From Jiulongibacter sp966250325 (lineage in GTDB: Bacteria; Bacteroidota; Bacteroidia; Cytophagales; Spirosomataceae): DNA of 64,000 nucleotides. Shown here one piece after another: positions 63,601 to 64,000 of this stretch. Below the pieces are notes generated by a model. The model saw nothing but the letters and a program-made list of their open reading frames with translations, ran no database searches and was not told the DNA's origin. The position numbers were made by a program, and so were the translations under genes. The stretch is taken from contig CBINGY010000004.1 of the NCBI GenBank assembly GCA_966250325.1, forward strand, positions 62,001 to 126,000, in the 5' to 3' direction. The number at the start of each line of letters is the position of its first letter. Positions within the stretch are counted from its first letter, which is position 1.

Positions 63601-64000
63601 TTATACATGATAAAAGGCGTGAATTCTGGCGGCATCCTTCAACAGGTCAATGGACTGAATTTCCACCCGATGTACCTTAAGGCCGGTTCTTTCTTCCAGG
63701 TCTGAGAATAGTGGCTGCGTGTTTCCTGGTTTCAGCAAATCCAGATTGTCGTACTCAATCAAATGATACACCTCTTTTTTAGTGAGTATGTTGCCATCCA
63801 GCAATAAGGTACAAATGATAATGATGCCATTGATCAAACCCAGCTCATCCCAGTTTCCTTTAGCCACGGCTGTTACCAGTCCCATGGCTATCACCATAAA
63901 AAGGTAAGTCATGTCTTTGGTATTGATGCCTTCTGTACGAAACCTCAGCATGCTGAATACAGCAAACAGCCCAAAAGCAGCTCCCATGGTCATATCTACC
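63601..64000 (-). CDS. DUF4956 membrane protein, 5'-truncated by window edge
   Basis: The C-terminal 130 or so residues of a DUF4956 protein: GLFAVFSMLRFRTEGINTKDMTYLF and further membrane helices, with DUF2490 downstream. The 5' end is outside the window. In related genomes DUF4956 genes lie by polyphosphate polymerase (VTC-domain) genes, which would be expected to the right; this is inference. Confidence 0.85.
   Translation of the reverse strand, partial: VDMTMGAAFGLFAVFSMLRFRTEGINTKDMTYLFMVIAMGLVTAVAKGNWDELGLINGIIIICTLLLDGNILTKKEVYHLIEYDNLDLLKPGNTQPLFSDLEERTGLKVHRVEIQSIDLLKDAARIHAFYHV

Overview
The window is about 64 kb of chromosome from a bacterium of the phylum Bacteroidota, most likely order Cytophagales. 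Supporting signs are promoter elements of the Bacteroidetes type (TTG, a spacer of about 19 nt, then TAnnTTTG; best example before tRNA-Asp), scarce Shine-Dalgarno sequences, a TonB-receptor-like outer membrane protein of the beta-barrel family common in the phylum, the Nif3/zinc-ribbon gene pair, DUF3857-transglutaminase proteins, DUF1080 and GMC/gluconate-dehydrogenase-subunit-3 genes, and a GlmU-like left-handed helix protein. Genes are dense, with no rRNA, CRISPR array, prophage or transposase.

Layout. 1-7.1 kb: the 3' part of metK, an EamA transporter, a Nif3-family/zinc-ribbon operon, a secreted bicupin, a sterol-desaturase-family protein and an AraC regulator. 7.3-18.9 kb: an eleven-gene operon running away from the AraC gene, in order SDR, ROK kinase, SIS, exported TIM-barrel epimerase, PVC-type HEAT/CxxCH haem protein, MetE-like enzyme, UlaG-like hydrolase, second exported TIM-barrel epimerase and two Gfo/Idh oxidoreductases. 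It looks like a split periplasm/cytoplasm pathway for an unknown sugar or polyol, and has no transporter of its own. 18.9-26.1 kb: three tandem DUF3857/transglutaminase paralogues, two with damaged catalytic triads, then two small lipoprotein paralogues.

26.1-36.9 kb: DUF1080, an rRNA methylase, an MscS-type protein, a thioredoxin-like protein, a lysine catabolism operon (saccharopine/lysine dehydrogenase, DUF1338 2-oxoadipate dioxygenase/decarboxylase, ALDH7), a GMC/subunit-3 membrane dehydrogenase and a DUF1593 hydrolase. 36.9-49.1 kb: holB, a GlmU-like protein, a subtilase, a DUF937-OmpA fusion, an ArgE-like M20 deacylase with argB, adenine deaminase and a TonB-receptor-like protein. 49.5-58.9 kb: housekeeping genes prfC, ald, tsaE, mrdA-rodA, an RsmI-like methylase, aat, pyrR and pth. 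59-64 kb: a small secreted protein, tRNA-Asp followed by a tRNA-derived tandem duplication with a GIY-YIG nuclease gene, an MFS transporter, upp, DUF2490 and a partial DUF4956 gene.

The most unusual structure is at 59966-60533. The 3' half of tRNA-Asp, its terminator and the start of a GIY-YIG nuclease gene are repeated 396 bp downstream with 120 of 121 bases identical. The stop codon of the intact nuclease gene lies at the junction with the second tRNA copy, and the first block of tRNA identity ends inside the anticodon loop, where a different hairpin has been substituted. This looks like a tRNA-associated selfish nuclease module.
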